Shown here piece by piece: positions 15,952-24,146 of a stretch of 40,549 nt of DNA; the stretch's first letter is position 1; the number at the start of each line of letters is the position of its first letter. A program made the translations under genes and the position numbers. The notes below the pieces were generated by a model that saw only the letters and a list, made by a program, of their open reading frames with translations, was not told the DNA's origin and ran no database searches. Origin of the DNA: CAZVWH01 sp964631175 (GTDB lineage: Bacteria > Planctomycetota > Phycisphaerae > Sedimentisphaerales > Anaerobacaceae); contig CAZVWH010000014.1 of assembly GCA_964631175.1 (NCBI GenBank), positions 1 through 40,549 of the forward strand, in the 5' to 3' direction.

Positions 15952-16821
15952 TTAATCAGGGAAAATTATCGTTCCAGTATAAGGATTAATATAGATCGCC
16001 TGGTTAGCTACTCTCACTAAATAGTCCGACCATGCTCGTTGTTTTTTATAAGCCTGCATGAATTTCTTTTGCTCATAGATAACAAAGCTGCTTCGGCTTT
16101 GCTCCGGTCCCAATCCAAAGTCGGGATAAGGGCTTCCACCGGCGCCGAAATAATCATCCTGATAGAACATTCCTGTTCCGGCATCCACTTGTGCTTTTTT
16201 ATTGAAAACATCGCCGTTGCTTATAGAAGTATTGGTAGCAGTGTCCGGGTAGCCATCTTTGTTTCTTGTTCGAGTGCCATGGATGACCAGCTTCCCGGTC
16301 GGAGAAAAAAGAATAGAAAATGTAGTTGTATCTGTAAGCTCATGATCTTCATCAATAAGATTGTCCTTTTGCTGATAACTAAGTGCCGAGTCATCAAGTC
16401 GCACCTCAGTCGAGTTTGTAGGATTTACTGAGTTGCGTTCGGTGACAATAGTCAGGTCCGACACGGCGATTGAATCAGGCAGCTTGATAGGCTGAATACC
16501 CTGGACTGCTCGAAAACCATAAGCCATCATATCCGGGTCCTGCACTACAAAAATCATATATTGAGCAGCGCTGAGTCCGCCGAGGCGGATTTGGCTTAAC
16601 TTTTGGAATCTGATGCCGGCATATCTTTGATTTTTTGCAGCGATAGCGCGGGCTGAGGCCAATGCCGCACTTATCATACTCGTCGCACTGCTCTGGGACT
16701 CAAAGGAGTTGACAAGCGCACGGACAGCCGGCAGAGCTAAGCTGACAAGCAGGACTATGGCTGCTATAACAACAGTCATCTCTATTAACGTAAGACCATG
16801 TTGTTTGCATTCTGCTTTCAT
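15952..16821 (-). CDS. GspH-like pseudopilin
   Basis: 289 residues from ATG 16821 (the frame also opens at GTG 16833). The prepilin leader MKAECKQHGLTLIEMTVVIA has the +5 Glu and is followed by a hydrophobic helix. The region SATSMISAALASARAIAAKNQRYAGIRF is typical of GspH/FimT-type minor pseudopilins, where a long helix leads into a beta-rich domain. A palindrome TCCGCCGAGGCGGA lies in codons for RLGGLSA (16576-16589). A 227-bp gap with repeats separates it from the GspG-like gene. Confidence 0.72.
   Translation of the reverse strand: MKAECKQHGLTLIEMTVVIAAIVLLVSLALPAVRALVNSFESQSSATSMISAALASARAIAAKNQRYAGIRFQKLSQIRLGGLSAAQYMIFVVQDPDMMAYGFRAVQGIQPIKLPDSIAVSDLTIVTERNSVNPTNSTEVRLDDSALSYQQKDNLIDEDHELTDTTTFSILFSPTGKLVIHGTRTRNKDGYPDTATNTSISNGDVFNKKAQVDAGTGMFYQDDYFGAGGSPYPDFGLGPEQSRSSFVIYEQKKFMQAYKKQRAWSDYLVRVANQAIYINPYTGTIIFPD
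16576..16589. repeat. TCCGCCGAGGCGGA palindrome inside the GspH-like gene
   Basis: Same 14-mer as at 14920 and 17195; here read as part of IRLGGLSA. Confidence 0.8.
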
Positions 16822-16877
16822 CTTTTTCGCCACTAAGGCACAAAGACACCAAGGTTAAACATATTCTTTTTTTACTT

Positions 16878-17016
16878 TGCTTTGTAGAAAAGTCTCACCG
16901 TCATTTCGACCGAAGCGATGCGAAGCATCGCGAAGTGGAGAAATCTGTTCAAAGGCAGATTTCTCGACTCGCCTACGGCTCGCTCGAAATGACAACCTTC
17001 GCTCTTTTCTAGAGCA
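16878..17016. repeat. Palindromic repeat element (GTCATTTCGA family)
   Basis: The core is GTCATTTCGAC...GCTCGAAATGAC (16900-16993), with inner arms AGAAATCTG and CAGATTTCT. Outer TAGAAAAG and CTTTTCTA are also inverted. A homologous left half (CTTTGTTGAAAAG...GTCATTTCGAGCG) is found at the right edge of the window (40486-40549). It sits in the gap between the GspG- and GspH-like genes and is flanked by inverted GTGTCTTTGTG strings. Confidence 0.65.
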
Positions 17017-17060
17017 TTTTTACTTTTAATTTCTTTGTGACCTCGTGTCTTTGTGGCTCA

Positions 17061-17543
17061 TTATCTACTGCTTACGTCATCTGCTGTATTAAAGACTTTG
17101 TCTGGTCCAGCCGATATTAGTTCTGGAAAATTTTCGTCAGGTGTATATCTGTAATCCAATGCTGTGCCCCAGGGGTCATATATCTCCGGCGGAGTCCGCC
17201 GAGGCGGATCTCCTAATTTGTTCTTAAATAACGAGTCGCTTATCTTTTCCAGTACATTACGAGAAGCCGGTATTGAGTGAAGCTCTCCGTAAAGATATTC
17301 CGAATGGGTGGCAGCATTTGCAAAGTTCTTTTCATCTTGCTCGGGGAACTTATCTGCGTATTGGTAATATTCCTGCAGCGCACCATCCAGTAGCGCAAAA
17401 ATATTCTTCAGACTTTTTTCTTTGGCACGTTCATTAATTCGAGAGGCGATGCCGATTACCATTGTGGCTAATAGTGAGATTACAGCCACAACAATAACCA
17501 GCTCGGTAAGTGTTACACCTTTTTTGTGCTTGTGACTTTTCAT
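17061..17543 (-). CDS. GspG-like major pseudopilin
   Basis: 160 residues from ATG 17543. The longer frame from 17669 adds 42 residues of repeat-like sequence before the real leader MKSHKHKKGVTLTELVIVVA, so that start is rejected. The length and the ending DPWGTALDYRY...ISAGPDKVFNTADDV match GspG, whose C-terminal Asp residues bind calcium in known homologues. A short insert PPRRTPPEI just before DPWG coincides with the palindrome at 17195-17208. GspG forms the shaft of the type II secretion pseudopilus; in planctomycetes such genes are also found with type IV pilus genes, so the final machine cannot be named with certainty. Confidence 0.8.
   Translation of the reverse strand: MKSHKHKKGVTLTELVIVVAVISLLATMVIGIASRINERAKEKSLKNIFALLDGALQEYYQYADKFPEQDEKNFANAATHSEYLYGELHSIPASRNVLEKISDSLFKNKLGDPPRRTPPEIYDPWGTALDYRYTPDENFPELISAGPDKVFNTADDVSSR
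17195..17208. repeat. TCCGCCGAGGCGGA palindrome inside the GspG-like gene
   Basis: Encodes DPPRRTPP. It lies immediately before the conserved DPWG motif. Confidence 0.8.
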
Positions 17544-17622
17544 AGCGTTAGCTTGCCCCCCATTTCTACCTTCGACAGAAGACATGGAGGACGGTGTGGA
17601 CGGGCGCTTCAGGGCTAAGCCC

Positions 17623-18522
17623 TTAATTTCCGAAGTTGCGGATATCATCACTTGTCCCATAAAGACCATCCGCTCCTGCCGAAATCAGTAGGTACGAGTC
17701 AGGTCTATAAGGCCAAGGTCTGCCTTCAATCTTTGGGTCTCTGACATACTCATAGAATTGCTCAAAGGTCTCGATTTTATGCTGCATGCGATATTGGAAG
17801 GGCTTTTGCCAATCGGCCAGTCTTCTCATGCTTACAATGGGAAAATTATCACGGAAGTTATAAATCCTATCTTCAAATGCGGTAGCATCAATATTCTTGC
17901 TGGAAGTATTTGCTCTGTAATAAAGGATCGGAGCGCCGGCATTGACCGGCCTTGATCTTCCGGGAATAAGCACCGGCTTTACGCCAAATACATCACAGAG
18001 CACAAACGTATTTGGCGCCAGTTGGGACCTCGAGGCAAGGGTGGAGTAATCAAATAATCCATCTAATCTGCCTGCTCTACTTGTGCCAAGCCTAAAAGTG
18101 TCTGCAGTTGCCAGCTCTAAATAAGGGTCTCTTCTCTGTTCAAAAAAAGCAGGGACACAGGGATCATATATAAAGGTCCCTTCATCATCGCGTCCATCGG
18201 CTCTGAAATCTGACTCCGGATGGAACCCGCGCAGGTCCCAGCCCAACAAGGCTTCGGTGAGCTTCTGCGCGCCGCAGTAGTCGCGACGACCTGTAGTAGC
18301 TGGGGGAGGCGCCCACCAGTCTGACGGCGGATAATCACCATAGTCGTTTTTGAATGCCTCAAGAGCCAGCTCAATGGTTGTAAACTGAGCCTTCTGCTTG
18401 GCCTGTCTTGCAACACGGCGAACCGAATTTAAAGCTGGAACAAGCAACGCAACCAGTGTGGCTATTATCGCTATAACCGTTAATAGCTCTACAATCGTAA
18501 ATCCTGTTTTTCTATGGTTCAC
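17623..18522 (-). CDS. Long pseudopilin, paralogue A (299 aa)
   Basis: The GTG start at 18522 is supported by AGAGGAT upstream and by the leader MNHRKTGFTIVELLTVIAII. After the helix, the protein shares a distinctive core with its neighbour 18610-19491: YCGAQKLTEALLGWDLRGFHPES, then FVLCDVFGV, APILYYRANT, and the C-terminal RPDSYLLISAGADGLYGTSDDI, a calcium-loop-like GspG ending. It is about twice as long as an ordinary GspG. It probably is a structural or specialised subunit of the same pseudopilus. The two paralogues look like an old tandem duplication. Confidence 0.78.
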   Translation of the reverse strand: MNHRKTGFTIVELLTVIAIIATLVALLVPALNSVRRVARQAKQKAQFTTIELALEAFKNDYGDYPPSDWWAPPPATTGRRDYCGAQKLTEALLGWDLRGFHPESDFRADGRDDEGTFIYDPCVPAFFEQRRDPYLELATADTFRLGTSRAGRLDGLFDYSTLASRSQLAPNTFVLCDVFGVKPVLIPGRSRPVNAGAPILYYRANTSSKNIDATAFEDRIYNFRDNFPIVSMRRLADWQKPFQYRMQHKIETFEQFYEYVRDPKIEGRPWPYRPDSYLLISAGADGLYGTSDDIRNFGN

Positions 18523-18609
18523 AGCTATCCTCTTCTATTTAAAAATGCAGAACTTAGAATTCTTCATTTTTGCAGAATGGCCAAGCCCACTTAATTTTAA
18601 ATTCAATTC

Positions 18610-19491
18610 TTAGTCCTGCTGGTATTTCCAGTCATAATTGCATACATCGTCGGGCGTGCCGTATTCACCATCAAAACCGGCTGAAATCAGAATGTAAGAA
18701 TCCGCCCTGTAAGGCCTGGAAGCCGTAGTGACTTTGTCGTTCTTCGTATTTTTATAAAATCTTATCGGGTCGGCAAGCCTATGCGGTGGGCCTTCGGGCA
18801 GCGGATCTGAAGGAATACCAAGCTCAATCAGCCTTTGATTGTTCATATAGTTGTATATGTTGTTGGAATTATCCGGTTCGTCAATGCTGTGCAAGCTATT
18901 CGCAGTGTTGGCTTTATAGTAGAGTATGGGCATGCCAATTCTTTTCCCTGTAGCGCGATTTGTTACGGTTCTATATACGTCGCATAAGACAAAGTGCTCC
19001 GGTGCGAAAACCCCGGGATCGGGATATATATCATCTAATATATATGCGTTGGCACTTTCAAGGGGTAGGTATGGCCCTTTTCGGATGCTTAAGTTGTCCC
19101 TGTATTCCACAGCAGTTACAGTATCTGCAGCCGGGTATAGTAGCCTGGTACCATCTGTACCATCGCTTCTGAAGATAGAATCCGGGTGAAAGCCCATCAG
19201 GTCCTGGCCCATCATAGCTTCACAAAGCTTCATTGCGCCACAATACGGCAGGCTGTCAGGACCCATCTCACTCGAGTCCGGATAACCGCTGAACTCTGTA
19301 TTGAAAAGTTCTATTGCAGCGTCAATGCTGTGGAACTGGGCCTTTTGTTTGACCTCCCAGGCATACTTTCTGACCATATTAAGAGCAGGCACCAACAAAC
19401 CAATAAGAATCACGATGATGCTCATAACAGTCAGCAGCTCTACAATGGTGAATGCGGCTTTTCTGTTGGATTGTTTGATAATCAGCTTCAT
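18610..19491 (-). CDS. Long pseudopilin, paralogue B (293 aa)
   Basis: ATG 19491 is chosen because AAGGAG lies seven bases upstream (the frame opens at 19515). Leader MKLIIKQSNRKAAFTIVELLTVMSII. Core motifs parallel to paralogue A: YCGAMKLCEAMMGQDLMGFHPDS, HFVLCDVYRT, GMPILYYKANT, and the C-terminal RADSYILISAGFDGEYGTPDDV. It sits directly downstream of gspF and upstream of paralogue A, so all three are probably co-transcribed. Its exact role in the pilus or pseudopilus is unknown. Confidence 0.78.
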   Translation of the reverse strand: MKLIIKQSNRKAAFTIVELLTVMSIIVILIGLLVPALNMVRKYAWEVKQKAQFHSIDAAIELFNTEFSGYPDSSEMGPDSLPYCGAMKLCEAMMGQDLMGFHPDSIFRSDGTDGTRLLYPAADTVTAVEYRDNLSIRKGPYLPLESANAYILDDIYPDPGVFAPEHFVLCDVYRTVTNRATGKRIGMPILYYKANTANSLHSIDEPDNSNNIYNYMNNQRLIELGIPSDPLPEGPPHRLADPIRFYKNTKNDKVTTASRPYRADSYILISAGFDGEYGTPDDVCNYDWKYQQD

Positions 19492-19549
19492 TTTTGTCTC
19501 CTTCAAATTGGACATTTAATTTATAGCTTATTATAGCTTAATTTTATTT

Positions 19550-20860
19550 TTATGCACCAGCGCCTAAGGTCGTAATAACTTGTATCATCGGCAAGAATAC
19601 TGACAGGACGATAACCATAACAACACTACCAAGTACGACAATTATGACCGGCTCAAGCAGGTGCATTAACGAGCCGACCATCACCTCGACCTGCTCGTCG
19701 AAGTTGTCGGCTACTTTCAGAAGCATTTTGTCCAGGTCGCCTGTTTCCTCACCCACGGCGACCATATTGGAGACGATCAAGTCAACGGTCTTGGACTGCT
19801 TCAAGGGGCCTGCGAATGTATCTCCCTGCCTGATGGATTTTTGAACTCTGTTGAGCATGTTGGCATAAACTTCATTCCCAGCCGTCTCACGGGTAACGTT
19901 AATAGCATCGAGAATTGGTACACCAGCACCAATCAAAGTCCCTAAAGTTCTTGTCCATCGCGTAACTGAAACTTTACCGGTAAGCTGTCCCACAATCGGT
20001 AATTTCAATTTGATGGTATCCAGAATCAATCTACCTACACGAAACCGTTTTGCAGTTCTGAGCAGAAAAACTATTAAAAACGGCATTGCTATCATAACCG
20101 CCCAGCCGCCAATCTTTATCTTGAAATCAACAAACGGTATTGGCACAGTGGGAAACCATTTAGGACCTTTGGCGATCCAGTCGCTTACGCCAAGCACTAC
20201 TCGCGTCAATTTCGGCAGTTCTTCGCCTCCCGACATCTCAACCAGCACAGTGCTAAACGTGGGTATCACCTTCCACATCAGCATAAGCACAATACAGAAC
20301 GCCGCGCTCAAAACTACGGCTGGATAAATCATTGCACCTTTGACTCGGGCTTTGAGTTTCTGGTCGCTTTCCATAAAGTCAGATACTCGTGCCAAAATGA
20401 GGTCAAGCACACCACCGGTTTCGCCGGCAGCGACCATATTGACAAAGAGCCGATTAAAAGCTCTTGGATATCTTGACATCGCCTCTGAGAGAGTCGAGCC
20501 ACCTTCGATGTCGTCGCCTACGTAACCGATGATTCTCTTGAATGTTCCGGACCTTTGCTGTTCTTGCAAGATACGTAGTGAACGCAAAATAGGCAGTCCT
20601 GCATCCTGTAGCGTTGAAAGCTGTCTGGCAAACTCGGTTACAAATTTCACTTTGACCCTGCCGCCGGCACCGGGCCTTCTTTTGGGCTTTGCAGCAGCTT
20701 TTACCGCTGCTGCTTTTGCTGCAGCCATCGAGCGAACCTTCGTAGGGAAATAGCCCAAGTTTCGTATTTTGCTTATCGCTTCCTTCTCGCTCAGGGCTTC
20801 GATTTCATCTTTTACCTCAACGCCCTGCGGATCCAATGCCGTATAATTAAAAACAGGCAT
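19550..20860 (-). CDS. gspF: Inner-membrane platform protein GspF/PilC
   Basis: 436 residues from ATG 20860, which has AAAGGAGGTG six bases upstream; the upstream in-frame start at 20887 is rejected. It has an N-terminal cytoplasmic region (MPVFNYTALDPQGVEVKDEIEA) and two T2SSF domains, each with the pattern F.RQL.TL..AG.P.L (residues about 78-95 and 285-305), and three long hydrophobic segments. GspF/PilC is the integral membrane platform contacted by the assembly ATPases. An Ala/Lys-rich linker (AAAKAAAVKAAAKPKRRPG) at about 45-65 is unusual. Confidence 0.93.
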   Translation of the reverse strand: MPVFNYTALDPQGVEVKDEIEALSEKEAISKIRNLGYFPTKVRSMAAAKAAAVKAAAKPKRRPGAGGRVKVKFVTEFARQLSTLQDAGLPILRSLRILQEQQRSGTFKRIIGYVGDDIEGGSTLSEAMSRYPRAFNRLFVNMVAAGETGGVLDLILARVSDFMESDQKLKARVKGAMIYPAVVLSAAFCIVLMLMWKVIPTFSTVLVEMSGGEELPKLTRVVLGVSDWIAKGPKWFPTVPIPFVDFKIKIGGWAVMIAMPFLIVFLLRTAKRFRVGRLILDTIKLKLPIVGQLTGKVSVTRWTRTLGTLIGAGVPILDAINVTRETAGNEVYANMLNRVQKSIRQGDTFAGPLKQSKTVDLIVSNMVAVGEETGDLDKMLLKVADNFDEQVEVMVGSLMHLLEPVIIVVLGSVVMVIVLSVFLPMIQVITTLGAGA

Positions 20861-20947
20861 CTTAAACACCTCCTTTTGGACTAACAAAACCTCTCATAGC
20901 CCCTCGGGTTCTTAGGCCGAGATTCCAAAGGCAGATAATATCAATTA

Positions 20948-22711
20948 TCATTCTATAATTGTTTCTTTTACTACCTCGTCTATTGTGGTGATACCGTCAT
21001 AGAGGGCAGCCAAACCGTTATCGCGTAACGACCTCATGCCGGCTTTTAGAGCGGCTATACGCAAGACATTTGTCGAAGCGCGATTCATAATCAAATTACG
21101 TATTTCGTCATTGAATACCATTATCTCAAAAATACCTATACGCCCTCTATAACCGGTATTATTACACCGGTCACAGCCTCGGCCGTAATAAAACTTTTTG
21201 CCTTTAATATCATCCTCTGTAATGCCTAAATCTCTTAGTTGTTTTTCGTTCGGCTCATATACAGTTTTACACTTTTCACATATCTTTCTGATTAATCGCT
21301 GTGAAACGATACCTTCAATAGTAGCTGTGAGCAGGAACGGCTCAACACCTAAATCTAACAGTCGTGCTATCGAGCTTGGGGCATCGGTTGTGTGCAATGT
21401 GGTGAATACGACATGGCCTGTCAGAGAAGCCTGTGCCGCAATCTCTGCTGTCTCTAAGTCACGGATTTCGCCGACCAATATAACATCGGGGTCCTGACGT
21501 AAGATCGACCGCAGGCACTTGGCGAATGTCAGTCCAATAGCCGGTTTCATTTGAACCTGAATAAGACCGTCAATGTCGTATTCCACAGGGTCTTCCGTGG
21601 TGATTATCTTCGTTTCAACGTCGTTAAGCTCGCTCAATGCCGAATATAGAGTGGTGGTTTTACCGCATCCGGTCGGCCCCGTGACAATGATAATACCGTT
21701 GGGTCTGTGAATAAGCTGGCGGACTACTTTCTGATCGGCCTGTCTCAAGCCGAGTCTATTCAAATCAAAGGAGACCTGAGATCTATCAAGAACACGCAGT
21801 ACGACACTTTCTCCAAACATTGTAGGCAAGACACTCACACGCAGGTCAATCGGCTTACCTTGAACGGTTAATGATATTCGGCCATCCTGCGGCAGACGTC
21901 TTTCCGCGATATCCAAGTTAGCCATAACTTTTATACGCGAGCTAAGTGCTGCAGCGATATACCTTGGCGGAGGAATCATCTCATAAAGTACGCCGTCAAT
22001 ACGATATCGCATCTTATATTCATGCTCAAACGGCTCAAAATGTATATCCGAGGATTTATCACGGATAGCCTGCAGCAAAACCAGATTCAGCAGTTTTTTC
22101 ACAGGATTTGACTCGGACAGCTCTTTCAGCTCATCCAGGTCGATACTTTGATTTCTACCCTCGAATTCAGCAAGAAATTGGTCACCCTGTATTTCATCTA
22201 TCAGCTCAGTGATATTTTCATCCTGTTGCGTCTCATAGTACTTAGTCAAAGCGCTTTCCAGCGCCTGTGGGTCGGTTATCTTGGCGCTAACTTTAAAACC
22301 CATCAATGTGTTCAGGTCGTCAGTGGCTCTAAAATTATCGGTACTATCAAGCACGACAGTCAGCACGTTTTCATCTTTGTTATACTCAATTGGCACGATG
22401 TGGTAAGTCTTTGCCATCTGCGCTGGTACTTTTTCTATTACATCAGGAGGGATGTCGATGCCGTCTATGTTTGTATATTCCATTCCCCGCTGAGCAGCCA
22501 GAGCGATCTGTAGCTGATCTTCATCGACCACTCCCAGTTCAAGAAGAATCTGGCCTATTTGTACGTTTCCATGCCGCTGGCTCTGGATTTTCAGGCATTC
22601 ATGGACCTTCTCTCGGCTAAGAACCCCCATCTTAATAAATATCCTGCCGAGCGGTCTGCCTCTCAACTGTCCGACCGGAGGTAGCTTTTGTTTTGTTTTC
22701 GTCTTGCCCAT
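20948..22711 (-). CDS. gspE: GspE/PilB-type assembly ATPase 1 with MshEN repeats
   Basis: 587 residues. Residues 21-43 (PLGRIFIKMGVLSREKVHECLKIQ begins at 20) and 52-74 (IGQILLELGVVDEDQLQIALAAQ) are two MshEN-type repeats with the LG..L...G consensus that in other family members binds cyclic-di-GMP. The catalytic core has Walker A GPTGCGKT at about 344, an Asp box around IITTEDPVEYDIDG, Walker B ILVGEIRD and a His box TTLHTTDAPSS. A zinc-binding tetra-Cys element (CEKCKTVYE...CDRCNNTGYRGRIGIFE) follows. These hexameric ATPases power pilin assembly. AAGGGA upstream supports ATG 22711. Downstream gspF follows after 87 bases. Confidence 0.93.
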   Translation of the reverse strand: MGKTKTKQKLPPVGQLRGRPLGRIFIKMGVLSREKVHECLKIQSQRHGNVQIGQILLELGVVDEDQLQIALAAQRGMEYTNIDGIDIPPDVIEKVPAQMAKTYHIVPIEYNKDENVLTVVLDSTDNFRATDDLNTLMGFKVSAKITDPQALESALTKYYETQQDENITELIDEIQGDQFLAEFEGRNQSIDLDELKELSESNPVKKLLNLVLLQAIRDKSSDIHFEPFEHEYKMRYRIDGVLYEMIPPPRYIAAALSSRIKVMANLDIAERRLPQDGRISLTVQGKPIDLRVSVLPTMFGESVVLRVLDRSQVSFDLNRLGLRQADQKVVRQLIHRPNGIIIVTGPTGCGKTTTLYSALSELNDVETKIITTEDPVEYDIDGLIQVQMKPAIGLTFAKCLRSILRQDPDVILVGEIRDLETAEIAAQASLTGHVVFTTLHTTDAPSSIARLLDLGVEPFLLTATIEGIVSQRLIRKICEKCKTVYEPNEKQLRDLGITEDDIKGKKFYYGRGCDRCNNTGYRGRIGIFEIMVFNDEIRNLIMNRASTNVLRIAALKAGMRSLRDNGLAALYDGITTIDEVVKETIIE

Positions 22712-22962
22712 CTGAAATTTCCCTTATGATTCGTCAGTGTTAGGTTTTATTTATTATACTATATTAAAGCCTTTTTTGCAAACAAATTACGAATTGGACA
22801 TTTAGTTATTGAGACAGGCGTAGCTGGTGATTTCTCCCTCTTTTTATGGTCCTATATACGCTTAACAGGCCCCTCCAGCGCCTGTTAACATGATAGAATA
22901 TACAACAGGCGGTTTTTTTCCTTCAGATTACCAGCAAAAAATACAGTTAGTAGAGTAACCAA
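22712..22962. other. 251-bp gap between pilT and gspE with alternative hairpins
   Basis: Contains TTAACAGGC-N9-GCCTGTTAA at 22862-22888 and an alternative pairing CGCCTGTT (22879-22886) with AACAGGCG (22904-22911) followed by a T-run in plus orientation. The two hairpins exclude each other because they share the middle segment. All neighbouring genes are on the minus strand, so a terminator role is uncertain. Confidence 0.4.
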
Positions 22963-24117
22963 TTACGCCCTTAGAATTGGTCCCAAATCCTCCATCTCTT
23001 GTGCTGCAGCTTCTTTTCTCTTCGCCTTTCCTTTGCCTCTTATGGCGTTCAATTTTGCCACGGCTTTATCCTGCAAGGCACCTGGCTGACGAGCTTTTTC
23101 CAGCATTTCTTCCAAAGTGATTTTGCCGGTGTCATAGAGCTGCCAGAGGTGCTCATCGAGAAGCTGCATACCCAGCTTCTTGCCCGTTTGAATGCTGGAA
23201 TCGATTCGATAAGTCTTGTTTTCACGGACAAGATTAGCAATGGCAGGGGTTACAACCATAAACTCATAAGCAGCGATTCTTCCTCTGCCGGTAGCTAAAG
23301 GACAAAGAACTTGGCTCAGAACCGCTATCAGGTTACTGCTTAACTGAATGCGGATTTGCTCTTGTTGGGTTACGGGAAAGACGTCAATCATTCTGGTAAT
23401 CGTTCCAGCAGCGCTGGTTGTGTGCACTGTACTAAAGACCAGGTGGCCGGTTTCAGCAGCTCTAACGGCTGCTTCGATTGTTTCGAGGTCCCGCAATTCA
23501 CCTACCAAAATCACGTCGGGGTCCATTCTTAAGACACGCTTCAAGGCCTCGGAAAAACTGGGGACATCAACACCGACTGTCCGCTGGTTAATAATAGATT
23601 TTTTGTGCGAATGATAATATTCTATCGGTTCTTCAACGGTAATAATATGGCGGTCGAAGTTTTCGTTAATATAGTTTATCATGCAGGCCAATGTGGTCGT
23701 TTTGCCACATCCGGTTGGGCCTGTAACCAAGAACATTCCTCTGGGTCTGCGGCATAAAGCAGCACAAATCTTGGGCAGGCCGATTTGCTCAAAGGTCATA
23801 ATTTTTGATGGGATAAGACGTAAAACTACCGAAATATTACCTTTTTGTCGAAAAACAGAGACACGGAACCTGCCTTCATCACCGAAGGTAAAGCCAAAGT
23901 CGGTTCCGCCTTCTTCCTGGAGCTCTTGTTGATTTCGGTCAGGGGTGATGCTCTTCATCAGGGCCGTTGTATCGTCCGGTTCAAGAACTTTGGTTTCCAG
24001 ACTTCTAAGTCGTCCATCTATCCTCAACACTGGTGATCGACCAACAGTAAGGTGTACATCAGATGCCCCTTGCGCGACACAAGCATTCAGAAGCCTGTCC
24101 ATATTAACTGTTGACAT
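22963..24117 (-). CDS. pilT: Retraction ATPase PilT
   Basis: 384 residues. The N-terminal PilT start (MDRLLNACVAQGASDVHLTVGRSPVLRIDGRL) has no MshEN domain. Walker A GPTGCGKT is at 133-140, followed by HIITVEEPIEYYH, Walker B VILVGELRD and FSTVHTTSAAGTITR. AIANLVRE near the C terminus corresponds to the PilT AIRNLIRE motif needed for retraction. Its presence argues that the cluster builds a retractable type IV pilus rather than only a secretion pseudopilus. GAGGAG upstream supports ATG 24117, and it begins 29 bases after the stop of the other ATPase gene. The basic C-terminal tail (GKGKAKRKEAAAQE) is additional. Confidence 0.93.
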   Translation of the reverse strand: MSTVNMDRLLNACVAQGASDVHLTVGRSPVLRIDGRLRSLETKVLEPDDTTALMKSITPDRNQQELQEEGGTDFGFTFGDEGRFRVSVFRQKGNISVVLRLIPSKIMTFEQIGLPKICAALCRRPRGMFLVTGPTGCGKTTTLACMINYINENFDRHIITVEEPIEYYHSHKKSIINQRTVGVDVPSFSEALKRVLRMDPDVILVGELRDLETIEAAVRAAETGHLVFSTVHTTSAAGTITRMIDVFPVTQQEQIRIQLSSNLIAVLSQVLCPLATGRGRIAAYEFMVVTPAIANLVRENKTYRIDSSIQTGKKLGMQLLDEHLWQLYDTGKITLEEMLEKARQPGALQDKAVAKLNAIRGKGKAKRKEAAAQEMEDLGPILRA

Positions 24118-24146
24118 TTGACACTCCTCAACTAACTACATTCTGT

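Noticed and set aside
17544..17669. N-terminal extension of the GspG-like protein
   Set aside because: The prepilin leader begins at ATG 17543; the upstream codons look like repeat sequence.
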